NCBI GenBank assembly: GCA_001630475.1
Contig: KV419434.1
Location: 113,528 to 177,527, forward strand
Length of the DNA stretch: 64,000 nt
Origin: Sistotremastrum niveocremeum HHB9708
Taxonomy: Eukaryota > Basidiomycota > Agaricomycetes > Sistotremastrales > Sistotremastraceae
Reading direction: 5' to 3'
Shown: piece after piece, positions 1 through 12,514 of the stretch
Layout of the letters: the number at the start of each line of letters is the position of its first letter
How positions within the stretch are numbered: the first letter of the stretch is position 1
Program-made: the position numbers and the translations under genes
The notes under the pieces: generated by a model
What the model was told of the DNA's origin: nothing
The model's database searches: none
Seen by the model: the letters and a program-made list of their open reading frames with translations, nothing else

Positions 1-4
1 TCTA

Positions 5-1604
5 ATGGCACAATTCAATAATCTGGCGTTGGAGCTGGTCTTAGTGATCATGATGAATGTGGGTGTTGGAGAAATAGTAAGCTTCTCTCAGGTCAGAGTC
101 CTTCCTAAGTGTTTTCTAGTAGTCCCTCACGTCTATCTGAGTCTAGACTTGTTCCCGGTATCGCCAACTCGTTATGAAAACAGAAATTCTCGGCAATGCT
201 CGCGATTCCGACTTACTCGACCTTCCATTGGGGATTACTCTTCAAACTATCGATCCGGAAACGCTTTTCAATGTGGCTTTGGATGCTCTAGCTCTGCGAC
301 ATCGTATCTCGTTCGCGGATCGGCTTGTTTCAAAGCGATCGGATTTCATGCAGTTTGATGAGAGTCGTCCAGATCCCACTCCCATTGCCATCTGTCACGA
401 CGTTCTTCTCTTTCCCGCCTACGGACTGCAAGCATTGGAGCTTGTCATATTATCCGGCGGAGGCCACCAGAGGACGATCTCTGTCCCAACACCAATTCCC
501 TGTTTCTTACATGCCGATATTGCAGTCATAGAGAATGCGGTGATTCTAGCCTTCCTGGTAGGAAGCGAGGGATCGTATCATCTGCACGTTAAAGAGATAT
601 CGATGGACCAAGCCACATTCGGCACTCAAACAACACACGTAGAATGTATTGTTCCGGCTCTTGGAGATCTATACAAACTTCGGGTGCTCATTCGCGACGA
701 TCACGCTTGCGTTCTTGGAACACAGCGGACCCAACCTGATGTGCGCCCAGACACGTCATTCTTTGCGTGCAACTGGCGCAAGAAGAAAGGAATATCTTCT
801 TTGGCATATATTGCAAACACAATTGATCAGAGCTGGGATCTGGTAAGTTGTGATTGTTGCTTGCAAGGGATGGCTGAACGAACAGCGATTTAGTCGTACT
901 CTGCGTGGGCTGATTTCAGTCCTATCGGGAACTCCGTCCTATTCCGCCATAATATCAGGCACCACCGCGATCCTCACATCTTGGTCACCGAATTATTGAT
1001 TCCGGATGATGAAGAGATGTATCCGTTGGATACCGTACCTGTCCCGGAGCCCACCAGGACTGCTATAAACCCTCACCCTTTTATCTGCCTGCATGAAGAC
1101 GATACGTCGTCTGTATGGTTGCCAGATGCCAGAGTCGTCAGAATGGATGACACAGGGAACATTGTTGTGGATGTCTTTGCTGACCATTCCACCGTGGACA
1201 GCGATAGCGATTCCGACTCTGAGGACTTCAGAGCACCGGGTGGTGTTCCAGGGACCGTTGAAAGATTCACAATCCGCGACTCAACATTGAAAGGCCTCGA
1301 ACCGGAGGTGAAAACGTCCCGCATAGCTGTGAAAGCGCTTCAGTCTGGTCTCGGCTCTAGGATGGAATCGATCCGATTATATCCTAATCGAGGACAGAGG
1401 AACAGGCATCGATCTACCAAGCCTCTGATGCTCCTAGCACAGGCGCCTCATTCTCTGTCCGAACCACGTTGGCTCGAAATGATCCTTCCGGATGGATTTG
1501 GCGAAGCCTACAGGTGGAGAGATATAGACTATTTTCACTTCGATGTTAGTCGAGGGAGGTTACTTATGCTTACTATGGAAGGAATCCTCCGTATTCAATA
1601 CTGA
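5..1604 (+). CDS. F-box-like protein, paralogue A
   Basis: Likely a substrate adaptor of an SCF-type ubiquitin ligase, inferred only from the short N-terminal segment (residues about 1-40), which resembles an F-box and contains LALELVLVIM followed by EIVSFSQ. Three exons are read: the first ends at a CAG/gtcaga donor, the second runs from RYRQLVMKTEI through a beta-rich body to SWDL, and the third begins near VLFRHN and ends RIQY. The start aligns with the start of the neighbouring paralogue at 1936. An acidic run (DSDSDSDSED) lies near residues 310-320. Length is roughly 475 residues. The body has no domain I recognise; it may be a beta-propeller or a similar repeat fold. Paralogues lie at 1936 and 56604. 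The F-box call is moderate because the middle of the motif is poorly matched. Confidence 0.6.
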
Positions 1605-1935
1605 CATTGATGACCCTGAGTCCGTGACCAGACTAGTACTGTATTGTAGTCTGAGACTTGTTCTTGGAGCGGCCGCACGACTTGCGAAGGGGTCGCATCA
1701 GGCCGTGGTCATTAGCATTTAGCTGTCGAGTCCTTTGTTCGGCAAGTTGCAATTGTTGTTGGGTTACAGTTTGGTTACAGTAAATTGTAGAGATAAACAC
1801 GGACAAATAAAGTTTATACTTCATCCCCTCTTCGCCCTTCAACTTGAACTGCAAGTCCTGGTCTCGAGCATTCACAACTTGCCTTAAGTGCCTTTGCATC
1901 AACCAGGTTCAATCACATTGGACTCTCAGCACACG
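1605..1935. other. Intergenic spacer between F-box paralogues A and B
   Basis: No gene is visible. It serves as 3' region of paralogue A and promoter of paralogue B. Confidence 0.5.
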
Positions 1936-4333
1936 ATGGGACAGCTCGATGATTTGGCGGTAGAGCTGGTCGTAATGATCATGAAGGAAGTGGGGATTAG
2001 AGAAATAGTCCAACTGTCCCAGGTCAGCAACATCCCTTTTTAACGTTATCTCTAGCGCATCATGTCTTTACTAAGTTCTAATGCTAGACTTCTTTGCGGT
2101 ACCGTCAGCTCGTGGTCAATACTAAGATCCTCAGCCATGCTCGAGACTCTTACACCATCGACACTCCATTTGGCACTACTCTCCAGACTATCGACCAAAA
2201 AATCCTTTTCCAGGCGGCTTTGAAGACTGTCGCTTTCAGAAATCTTATTTCGCTCTCAGAGCACCTTCTTCCTATACGGTGGGATTACTTCGAATTCGAC
2301 GAATACATTGACGACGTTCGGGATACCACTCCATTTGCCATCTGCAATAACATTCTCCTCTTCCTTGCCACAGAGGGATTTAAGCTTGTGATCTTAACGG
2401 ATAATTCTATTTGACAACCCGGTTGCCGGGGTTGTCCAGGGGTTGTCGAGAGATCCTGACATAAGCAAACTTCCCATTTTGGGGTTCGGGATATTCCGAG
2501 TTCTTCGCCTATCATCGCACCAATTCATGTTGCATTCGAGAGAGTTGTTCGTAAGGGTTGACAAGTGATAAGACAGAGTGCTTAACCCGTATCCAAAATC
2601 CGCAAAGCAGCAATATCGTCAGGATCTCGAGATCCGGTGCATCAACAGTGAGTTATTGCTAACACGAAAGCTCTCGAAAGTAGTGTCCCCCGAGCCTCGA
2701 TTGCCGCAATCGAATGGTTCTCTCACATTACCGACTCAAAGACATTCGACGAGCGCGAATCAGCGAGCTCAACACGTCGGCGTGATAACATAGCGCAAAA
2801 ACCAATCTAGATGGCTGTTGAACATTGAACTCGTCCTGTTGCCGCAATAGATTCTTGCTCTTGCGGCAATCTTGCTGTCATTTGAGAAGCTCGCCAGCAT
2901 TTGGCCACTCGGTCTCAGCGGTCACACTTTATCATTGTACCTCAACCATAAACACAAGGACGGCTGGCTCTCGCTGAGCACATGACATCGGCGAAAGCAC
3001 TTAATGGATTCTCTTAGAAGTCCAGAAGACGACGACGAATCTTGAGATGAGTGATCAATATACCAAGTCAAATTGATCACCTTGAGATCATGCTTAGTCA
3101 GAAAAATCACGACAACCCCAGCAACCCGGGTTGCCAAACAGATTTTTCCGATCTTAACGCATCAAGGAGAGCAGCAGACTATCTCAGTCTCAACGCCGGA
3201 AGTCTTGTCCTGCGACCCCCAGATCATCGTCGTAGAGAAAGCGCTAGTTTTGGCCTATCTTGTGCAGAGCGAAGAGAGAACCCGCTTACAAGTAAAGGAG
3301 ATATCTCTCGATGAAAACACGTTCGGTGATCAAATTATGCGTATAGAAAGCATCGTTCCGGGACTTGAAGATGAATGCCAGGCAATATTGCTTCTCTGCA
3401 ACAACTACGTTTGTGTAATTGGGACCCAGGACACTGGCTCGGAAGCCAACCTTGAAACAGACACTGAAACGTCATTCTTCGTCTGCAATTGGCGCACGAA
3501 TCAAGGCACAGCTTATTTGATATCAGGTTCTAATGCCGCCGGTCAGATTTGTGCTCCGGTGAGATGTCTTCCTATGATCCTCACTTGGAATCGCTGAATC
3601 AAAGAAATTTTAGTTTTGTCCTTCATGGGCGAACTTCAGCCCATGTGGTACATACGTGATATTCCGACAAGACAACCCCAACTTCGCTGATCCCAAAGTC
3701 TTCATCACCGAATTAATCATTCCGGAAGAGCAGGACATGTATTCGCTAGGCATTTCACCCCTCCCCGAACCCGTCCAGATTGCATTGCTTTCCCACCAGT
3801 TCATATGTTTCGATGACTCCATCACGTCATATGGATGGATAGAATTTGCCAGAATCGTCAGGACGGACGACTCGGGAGATGTTGTCATTGACATCTTCGC
3901 CAATGAAAGAAATATGGACACCGATAGTGATATCGATTCCGACGCCGGGGATTACAGAATGCAGGGCAATCTTCCGGGGACCGTTCACAGATTCACACTA
4001 CGTTGCCCTACTTCGATCTGTCCAAAGCCAGAGGTTGAAATGTCCACAGTCGCTGTGAGTCCCTCTCAATTCGGTTTTGGTTCGAAGATGTCGGCTGCCG
4101 TGCAATTATATCCCGGTCAAGGATATGAGAATAGGGATCACTACAACTCCAAAGCTCTGTTGCTGTTAGCGCAGGAGCCTAATTCTCTGTCAAAGCCACG
4201 GTGGATCGGAATAACTCTCCCAGAAGAGCTCGTTGACTATCCTTGGATGGACATCCATTACTTGCATTTCGATATCGCTCGAGCGAGATTACTTATGACT
4301 ACGGATGAAGGATTTCTTTACGTCCAGTATTGA
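1936..4333 (+). pseudogene. F-box-like protein, paralogue B, split by a transposon
   Basis: Tandem paralogue of the gene at 5-1604, with the same N-terminus (LAVELVVMIMKEVGIREIVQ), the same intron after SQ and the same C-terminal ending (YVQY). The reading frame is whole up to position 2398 (VILT) and resumes after 3149 (HQGEQQTISV), with a 751-base element between them. If the element and one 9-base duplication are removed by eye, the frame runs on without a break and aligns with paralogue A (VILSGGGHQRTISV), so the insertion looks recent. The element adds a frame change and stops, so the gene is probably inactive unless it is spliced out. I see no convincing donor and acceptor at the element's edges. 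Downstream exons look undamaged. Confidence 0.65.
2399..3149. mobile_element. Non-autonomous DNA transposon (MULE-like MITE) with 9-bp target duplication
   Basis: The element is 751 bases long. The two ends are inverted repeats of about 39 bases: the left begins ggataattctatttgacaac and the reverse of the right begins ggaaaaatctgtttggcaac, both continuing into a ggttgc-ggggttgtc stretch. The flanking host sequence gatcttaac is present on both sides (2390-2398 and 3150-3158), a perfect 9-base duplication. A 9-base duplication suggests a Mutator-like family, although hAT and KDZ families (8 bases) are possible if the boundary is misread. No transposase is encoded, so movement would need an enzyme supplied from elsewhere. 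It sits in the second coding exon of F-box paralogue B. Confidence 0.85.
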
Positions 4334-4491
4334 TATCGAAACTATCATCTAATGATGAATTTTATCATGTATTTGAATATAATTCTTGTGCACAGTCGTA
4401 CATTTGAAGCCCGGGTCTCAATATCACGATTACCATGACCACCAAAGAACTGAGTTCAAACATTTCAATTGACAAAGGGACGACTACGAAT

Positions 4492-7400
4492 CTACCATTC
4501 CAGCTTGGAGTTCCCACATCCACTACCCGTATCAGCCCCATTACACCCCTTCGGCTCTTCGCCCAGGATACGTCCATCCGGTCCAACAAATTCGATCTGA
4601 CCCGCACTCCCTCTCCCGAGCGCTTCAGCAGTAGCTTGTCGCACCATCCACTTGCTCGTTCCAAGAACTGCGTCGAGCGCCTCTTCTTCAGGAAGGAGAA
4701 GAGATAAATGACCGTCTTCTTCTTCACGGACGTCGAATGTGATGATGCTGTATTCTTCGTCGTTGAGACATTCGCCGTCGTCGAATTTGAAGTTGCGTTT
4801 GTGGAGAGGACCTGGAGATACGTTGGGTTAAGAGAGATGGTGAGAGAATTGGGGATTATGGGCTTACAGGAGATGTACATGTTTCCTTTGGCATCGTCTC
4901 CGATAATTCCGTGATCTAGGACGAACGCGCGTCTATGAGGACACATCTAGGTACGACAACATCAGTCAACCGGAAGCCGAAGAGTTGGATAGAATAGTAC
5001 CTGTTGTGTAGCGAAGAATCCGCGTTTCGGAACATGGAATATTGATATCTGACTATCTCCATACTTGACCGCCGCCGACCTTCATAAGAGTCAACTTCGC
5101 CTGAGAGCAAGTGAGACAGACGGGATATGCTTACGTCGTTCCAGCATCGGTAGGAGTGAGATCATCCACCTTCGCCATGCGTTTCCAGGTCCATTGATTC
5201 TTAGGCGTAGCGATATCCTTAACACTCATTTTAACAGACGGGAACGCTTTCGGCCAATCCGCAGGTCGAGCCTGACCACGCTCTGTAATCTCTTCAATCT
5301 GCGGCGCTCGTTTATCCTATCAACATCTTCTCCATCAGTATCGTCATCTCAGACCAAAAGGGGAAGGGAGAGACGTACGGTATTGACGAATTGCCGGAAT
5401 TGTTTCTTCCGTTCGGGTTGCTCGACGATAGTCTTCCATTCGTCTGCGTACGTCCCGACGAGCTCGTCCATGTCGCGATCTAGATCCGCACATATACCGA
5501 GCTCGTCATCCAGTATGATCTTCTTCAGGCGCTACAAACCACCGGTCATCAATATACGGCCTTTTCGACGAAGTAGGTGAGCGCCTACCTCTATGCCGCC
5601 TTCGAACTGTTCGATCCATCTTGCAGTGCGCATCAATTTATCCTGTAATCAATGGTCAGGATTGAGCGACGAAGAAGGAGAGAATGGCGTACGGCAGTTT
5701 GGATATAGTACATCAAGAATCGATCGATGATCCGGACGACTTTGGAAGGAGGCACATCCGTGGCGAAAAGCGTAGCATGTCTAGGCGTCGCTCCTCCATT
5801 ACCAGCAAGGAAGACTACAAGGGGTATGTCCGTTAGTAACGTCGGACCTGTGGTAATGAGAAGCGACGTACTGTTCCACCCTTTGTCGGATGCTATCAAT
5901 CCGAAGTCCTTAGACTGCGCCTCAGCGCACTCTCTCACACATCCCGAAACACCTCCTTTAATCTTATGCGGCGACCTAATACCCTTATACCTCTCCTCCA
6001 ACTGGATCGCAACTACAAAAGACATCGTATTCGTGAACATTGGTTGTCAATAGGAGGAGATAGATGAGGACTTACGACCGACCGAATCGCCAATTCCATA
6101 CCGACACCACGTAGTTCCCACACAAGACTTAACAGTCCTTAATGATTTCCCGTACGCGTGTCCTGATTCGAAGCCTGCTTCGACGAGTTCGGCCCATATG
6201 TCGGGTAGATCTTGTTTTTGAGCGCCGAAGAGGTCTATACGTTGGCCGCCCGTTATCTTTGTGTATAGATTGTCTGGGGATTTGTTAGCGTTAGCGTTAG
6301 AGGAAGTTGTGGATGGGGGTGAGGGGAAGACGTACATTTCTTCGCTACTTGGCCGAGGACGATGAGTTTGTCTGGTGTGATCTATGCAAAATCAGTCTCC
6401 GAAGCAAAGAACAGGAGGGAGGGAAGAAGACCAACCTCTCCACCCGCAATACGAGGGACAACACTAAAAGTCCCATTCCTCTGAATATTAGCCATAAACC
6501 GATCATTGGTATCCTGATTCTGATGATGCACAGGCTGCATAACATGTTCATTCCAAATAGAACTCAATATGCTCCCAACAGCAGGTTTACAAATCTCACA
6601 ACCCACTGCATCCTTATTCGTCCCACTGGCCTCCATTACTTCGGTGAATGTTTTTAGTTTTTTGATCTTTGTGATGTGGAATAGGTCGGCGCGGGAGTGG
6701 GGGAAGTGAGGGCAGAGAGCGGTGGAGAGTGTGTGGCCTGAGGCTGTCATTGCGGATTTGAAGATTGAGGTGACGAGGGGCATGCAGCCGCCGCAGCCTG
6801 TGCCGGCTTTGGTCTTGACTTTGATGTCGGAGAGGTTGTCCATGCCTGCGTTTACGCAGTTTATTATATCGCCCTTTGCGACGTTCTTCACGAATCATGT
6901 TAGTTGATTATTTGAGGTTTGGGAAGAGGAGGGGGACGTACGTGGCATGAACAGATTTGAGTATCGTCATCTAGATCATCGCCGTCTTCGCCTCCGCCTT
7001 TCGCACCCCCTGCACCGAGGATGAATTGCGAAGGACTAACTTCGAGTTGTTTCTACATCCCAACGCGTCGCGTCAAATTTCCACCCTTCATATTCGACGA
7101 AGAGAAAGAACGTACCTTCTTCTTAACGAGCGCAACCATCTTTACGTAATCGGACGTATCACCCACCATCATCCCACCAAGGAGGTATTTCCCGTCCGCA
7201 GAGAATATATACCTAATTCCCCATCACCCATCAGCACATATTCTCTAACGAAAAGAGGGAGGGGGGAGGACGTACTTCTTATACACTCCACCAAAGGGAT
7301 CGCGGTATACGAGACATTCAATGGGTCCATCCTCCGGTGGCCCATGAGCGTGTTTCTTCTTCTTCTCCGCACTTTCCCCTCCCTCGCCGCTCTCAGCCTC

Positions 7401-8976
7401 AGCTTGAGCGACGGTTGTGGATGCGGATGTGGGCGCGGGAGCAGCAAGGGGCGCAGCGACAGGTACAGTCTCCCATACACTCTTCTTCTCGCCTTTCGGC
7501 GAAGGCGAAGGAGGCTTGGCGAGTTGTGTTTGGGTACCTGAGAGAGGGACGGAGGTCGCTGGTTCGGGAGCTGATGGTGCAACGACGGGAGGTGGTTGGG
7601 AGGTAGAAGGAGGAGGAAGGACTTTCTTGGGGGTTGTTTGGAGACGCTTTTCAGCGAAGAAGTCGCCGTACGAAGCGACGTCTACACCCATCAATTTGAG
7701 TTTCGTAGATAGATCCGGAGCGTTCATTTTACGCGGTTTGAACCCGTTCGTCTGAGTAAGATTAAACGAAAGAATATCCGCCATCTCAACTAAACACAAC
7801 CCCAATTAACACTCTCCAAAAAAGAAGCGGAAGGGAGGGAACGTACTGCCCGGCGCAATCAATCCATAAGTCTCCCCCTTCCAACTCGCACATTCCCCAA
7901 TCGCATAAACATCCTTCGCACTAGTCATCAACGAATCATCCACAACAATCCCACCCCTCTTCTCAGTCTTTATCCCCGCGCTCCTAGCTAGATCATCGCG
8001 CGGTGTTATACCGATCGCGTATATGACTAACATACAGTCAATTTGCTCTTGATCGTGCGAGCCTCCGGAGAGGTGGAGGCCTGTTAAGATGTCGATTGAT
8101 GGATCGGTGGGGGAGGGGGAGGTGATTATATCGCGCACGGAGGCGTGTGTGAGTACTTGAACGCCCATCGCTTCGATACGACGGAGGACGATATCTCCGC
8201 CGTCGTTATCGAGTTGACGAGAGAGAGGGTAAGCTTGTCGATTGACGATAGCGACATCTTTGACTTCTTCGAGATCGTACACTGCTTTCGCAGCTTCGAG
8301 TCCTAGGAGTCCACCACCGACGACGACGGCTCTCCCTCCGGGATTTTGTTCGGCGTACGAAAGGATATTATCCAAATCCGCAATATTGCGATATACGAAT
8401 ATCCCCCTCGTTTTCTGGAGTCGGGGCGGAGGGAGGTAGGGTGGCATAGCCGAATGACTCCCCGTCGCCAAAACGCAAATATCAAAGCCCAACACTCTCT
8501 CCTTACTCGTCCTCACCTCCTTCTTACTCGGATCCAAATGAACGACAGTTTCCCCCGTGAAGAATTCGAATCGATCGACAGGTTGTCGTGCGTACCAGTC
8601 TTTTTGATTTAGGTAGAGTTTCTCGATGGAGCGGTGTTGGAGGTATTCGGTTAGGGCTACGCGGTTGTATGCGAGGTGGGATTCTTCGCCGCATGTTATT
8701 ATTGTGTAGGAGTGGGAGGAGTCGAGGTTTAGGAGCTTTTCGATGAATGCTACGGTCGTTAGAACGTATCCGTAGTGAGGAAGGACGCAGTGAGCAGGGA
8801 GGGAGGGAGGGAGGACGGGGGGAGAAGTTAGTGAAGGTTGGATTTGGGAGAGGGGAATGGGACGTACCGATGCCGACCATTCCTAGACCGACGACGAAGA
8901 CGACTTTACGAGGCTTCTGAGGCTCGTCCATAGTCGCTGGAACTGGGTGTTCACTGGCAGCTGCAGCTGCATCCAT
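4492..8976 (-). CDS. nir1: Nitrite reductase [NAD(P)H], sirohaem type
   Basis: Cytosolic enzyme that reduces nitrite to ammonium with six electrons from NAD(P)H. Domains in order: N-terminal FAD/NAD(P)H module (VVFVVGLGMVGI, then AVVVGGGLLGLEAAKAV); two BFD-like cysteine clusters (CSCHNV with GCGGCMPLV, then GCEICKPAVG); the sirohaem and [4Fe-4S] region (TVKSCVGTTWCRYGIGDS and GGVSGCVRECAEAQSKDFG); and a C-terminal Rieske-like domain (CPHRRAFVLDHG and CPLHKRNF). About 14 exons, mostly with GTACGT donors. The start chosen gives MDAAAAASEHPV; a GTG upstream is in frame but unlikely. The oddity is a low-complexity Pro/Ala/Ser-rich insert of roughly 100 residues between YGDFFAEKR and ECLVYRDPFGGVYKKY. 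The gene is divergent from the nitrate transporter. Confidence 0.95.
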
Positions 8977-10121
8977 ATCGAAGACGACCACGACGACAGC
9001 AGTAGCGAGTAAGAGTAAAGATCACTCTCCACTTGGTCGTTTACTGACAAGACGCAAGACAAGACAAGACTTAGACGATCAATATCAATATCAATAACAA
9101 GCCTTGACTTCGGTTAGCTTGAGTGATTGAGATAAGCTGATTGTGATTGGAAGAAACGTACGTCCGACTCCGATGAAAACGATGACATTAAAATTTGAAG
9201 CGCTATCTCTTCTCTGTCTCTATCTCTATCTGCAGATCTGATCCGGATTGACAGGAGACAAGACTTGGGGCCTTAGGGGTTCTTGCGATTAGGATTGGGA
9301 GGCGCGAGAAAATCGTTATCTGTGAGTGTGCGAGCGTGAGTGATCGAGGGTCGAGGGGGTTCTTCTTCCAATTCCCAGATAACGATATCGATCCAGGCGA
9401 GTAATGTCCGGTCTCATATCTCCCATTCTTCTTCGGCCGACATTTTTCTGTTGCTCCTCAATGCTGACAATGCCCTTGAGCCCCGGAGGAAATTCTGAGG
9501 CACGAATGCTCAAGTCGAAAGCGAAAGCCCAGAGGCGAGGCCAGAGCGAGCGAGTCGGACGTGAAAATTTCAACCGAGATCCGCTCCCGGCTTCCGGAGC
9601 TTCCGAAATGACCGACGGAAAGCAGTTTCTATTCTTGGATCTTCGCACACGATCGGAGATCGGATGGGTAACTCAACAAAACGTTTCTTATTGCTTATCC
9701 GTATGCTATGCTATGCTTGGGCGTTCTGGAGAGATAAGCGCAGCCGGCGGAGAAGGAGTTATAGAAAGAGGCGAGGGATCGTGATCGTGATCGATTCTTT
9801 ATCTTTATCTTTATGAATGCATGAATTAGGGTGGGTCTGGTTCTTATCTAGCCCCAAGGTACCCGACGTCCTCTCGAGCGGGCAGAGCTAAGGCTGAGGC
9901 CCAAGGGTTGAATCTACGGACCTGAAAAGAGGATCTAGTGCGACTTTGTTTTCTTCTTCGTCTCCTTCGCTCGATCTGAAGAATTCGCAGGCTGTCCATC
10001 GAAATTTTCACTCCTCTAGACTCTCGCTCTCGTTCTCTCGACGTCAACTTGCTTTATCAATAAAGCCTTCCCGAGTCGAACGTCTCACGAATCAACATCG
10101 ACGTTCTTTGCTTTTGGAAAG
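8977..10121. promoter_or_regulatory. Bidirectional nitrate-cluster promoter rich in GATA sites
   Basis: The interval separates the start codons of nitrite reductase (minus) and nitrate transporter (plus). It carries about ten WGATAR-type sites on either strand, for example at 9131, 9316, 9378, 9733, 9799, 9805 and 9843, plus three ctatct copies near 9203-9230. AreA/Nit2-type GATA factors bind such sites to activate nitrogen genes when ammonium is scarce, so nitrogen repression of both genes is a reasonable inference. A pentamer-like caaga tract lies near 9050-9070. No convincing gene is present. Confidence 0.6.
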
Positions 10122-12514
10122 ATGTCGGGTGTTTCTTCGTTGTGGACTGTGGATGTCAATCCTGTCAATCTCAAGTGTACGACGCTACCGATTCTCTCGT
10201 TGAGGAATCCATACTCGCGCGCATTCCACTTGTCCGTCTTCCTCTTTTCCTCCTCTCCGTCCTTCTTCTTCTTCTAAACTGAACTCGCAGATCATGGCTC
10301 GGTTTCCTCGTCGCTTTGTCAGTCCTTCTCTCTAATCCTCTCCCCAACGCGACAGGTACTCAACTTTTACTCAGTCTGTCATGGTTCGCGTTCCCGCCTC
10401 TCATTCCCGAAGCTATCAAGAAAGATTTGAAACTTACAACTGCGCAAGTCGGTGAGTCCTCCGTTCTTCTTTCTCTAGAGCGTGAATGACGTTCGTGTAG
10501 GAAACTCGAACATCGTCGCTCTCCTCGCGACTCTCATAGTCCGCGCCATCGTCGGTCCAATGGTCGATCGTAAGTCCTCCTCCTCCCCTCCCCCCAAATC
10601 CTTCCTTCCCTCCCTTCCCCATCTTTTCTTCGCCTCCTCCTCCCCTCATCCCTCATCCCTCCCCCGTTACTCCCTCATACGGATCACTGATCCCTCTCCA
10701 GGCTACGGCCCCCGAAAAGTAATGGCCGCCCTCCTCATAATCGGCGCCATCCCCTCCGGCCTCGCAGGAACCGTAACATCCGCAAACGGCCTCTACGCAG
10801 TCCGATTCTTCATCGGTATCCTCGGTGGAACGTTCGTCCCATGTCAAGCTTGGACCACAGCTTTCTTCGATAAAAAAATCGTCGGACGAGGTCCGTCCCC
10901 ATTTCTCCCCTCCTAAAAATTAATTTTATCTAATGCGAATGGGTTAGCGAATGCGTTGGTGGGAGGCTGGGGTAATGCCGGCGGTGGAATCACGTTCATA
11001 ATAATGATAGCGCTCTATAACTCACTCATCCAATCTCGTCATCTCACATCACACCAAGCATGGCGCGCAGCATTCGCCATCGTCCCCGTCCCCATCCTAT
11101 TCTTCGTCGCTGCCCTCGTACTCATATTCGGGACGGATCATCCGGCGGGGAGGTGGAGTGATCGACATAATATTTTGGCGGCGAAGTTGCCTCACCAAGA
11201 CCATACCGTCGTTCCGCATCATCATGGTCATGGACACCATGAGAAGGGGGATGGGAATGGGAAGAAGGAGGAGGATGAGGGGGCGGTGGAGAAGAGCGAG
11301 AAGAGCAGTGATATGGGACTTAACAAGGAAAACCCCGATCAAGTCGATACAACAGTCGAAGTCGTCCGCGAAGGCGATCACGAATTCCGTGCGTCCCCCT
11401 CATTTTTAACACATCCCAGATTCCATATATTAATAAATACCACAGGTATCACCTCCGAACTCGACAAAGCAATAAACGAACCCCTAACCTGGTCCTCAAC
11501 CCTGCACATCCTCTCATCCCCTCTCACCTGGCTCCCTGCACTAGCATATATGACTACGTTCGGGTTTGAGCTTGCTATGGATGCGAATCTTTCGAATTCT
11601 TTGTTTGGGATTTATCCGAAGTTGGGGCAGACTAAGGCTGGATATGTACGTCCCCCCCCCCCCTCCTGCGTTCCTTCCCTCTCCCTCCTTTTTCTTTCAC
11701 CCTTCCCTTCCCTCGCCCTTTTTCGTCGCTTTTCTTTCCTTTCGTTTCCTTCCCCATAATAACGAATTGCTAATGATGATATATAGATAACATCAACCTA
11801 CGGCCTCCTAAACATCGTCACCCGTCCTCTAGGCGGCTACCTAGGCGACAAGATATACAAGAGACTAGGCGTACCAGGCAAAAAATATTTCACGTTGATA
11901 TTCGGATTATGTCAGGGACTGCTCACGCTTGGATTGGGTATTTATCTTGATAAGAAGGAACCGAAATGTACGTCCTCGTGAATTTATTCACGATCAATTG
12001 AATTCTTGTTGAATTTGGCTGATGAATTTTGGTGTGTAGTGAGCATAATTATCGTGTTGATGGTTTTCACGGGGATATTCAATGAGATGGCTAATGGACT
12101 TAATTTCTCGTTGGTGCCGCATTGTAATCCCAGTACGTCTCTCTCCTCCCTCTCCTTCCCATCTCCCCTCTCCCCCTCTCCTTCTCTCCCTCTCCTCCAT
12201 AAATTCCCCTCCCTCCTCCGCCTCTTCTCCCTCCATATATTCCCCTCCCGTCCTTCTTTTCCCGTTCCTCGTCTCGTCCCCCCCTTCTTCCTTCTTCTTC
12301 TTCCGAGTGAACGATTTACCAATGAACGCCTCCAACAGATTCAAACGGCGTAATGTCAGGAATAGTAGGCGCAATGGGAAACCTCGGAGGAGTCTTCTTC
12401 GCCCTCGTGTTCCGCTTCCAGCCCGTTCCACGAGGGAAGGCTTATTGGATTTGTGGGATTGTGGCTGTTGTTGTTAATTTGGGGTTGATGCCTATTCCTG
12501 TGCCGGAACGATAG
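10122..12514 (+). CDS. nrt2: High-affinity nitrate transporter, MFS NNP family
   Basis: Plasma-membrane nitrate/nitrite importer of the major facilitator superfamily. About ten exons give roughly 520 residues with some twelve hydrophobic segments. Both nitrate signatures are visible: [12 protein letters not shown] in the fifth segment region and [15 protein letters not shown] near the end. The second exon joins as WLGFLVA to [14 protein letters not shown] when the intron with donor gtcagt and acceptor actcag is used. The central cytoplasmic loop holds a His-rich patch ([10 protein letters not shown]) followed by Glu/Lys-rich sequence. Introns are long pyrimidine tracts, one with a C run near 11650. 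The gene lies between nitrite reductase and nitrate reductase, the standard fungal grouping. Confidence 0.95.

Noticed and set aside
5065-5580. 171-codon plus-strand frame opposite nitrite reductase
   Set aside because: A shadow of the well-supported nir1 exons on the minus strand.
9404-9784. 126-codon plus-strand frame in the nir1-nrt2 intergenic region
   Set aside because: No family features, located within the GATA-rich promoter, and composition like its surroundings.
11984-12431. Minus-strand Arg/Glu-rich frames over the nitrate transporter
   Set aside because: They arise from pyrimidine-rich introns and exons of nrt2 read on the opposite strand.
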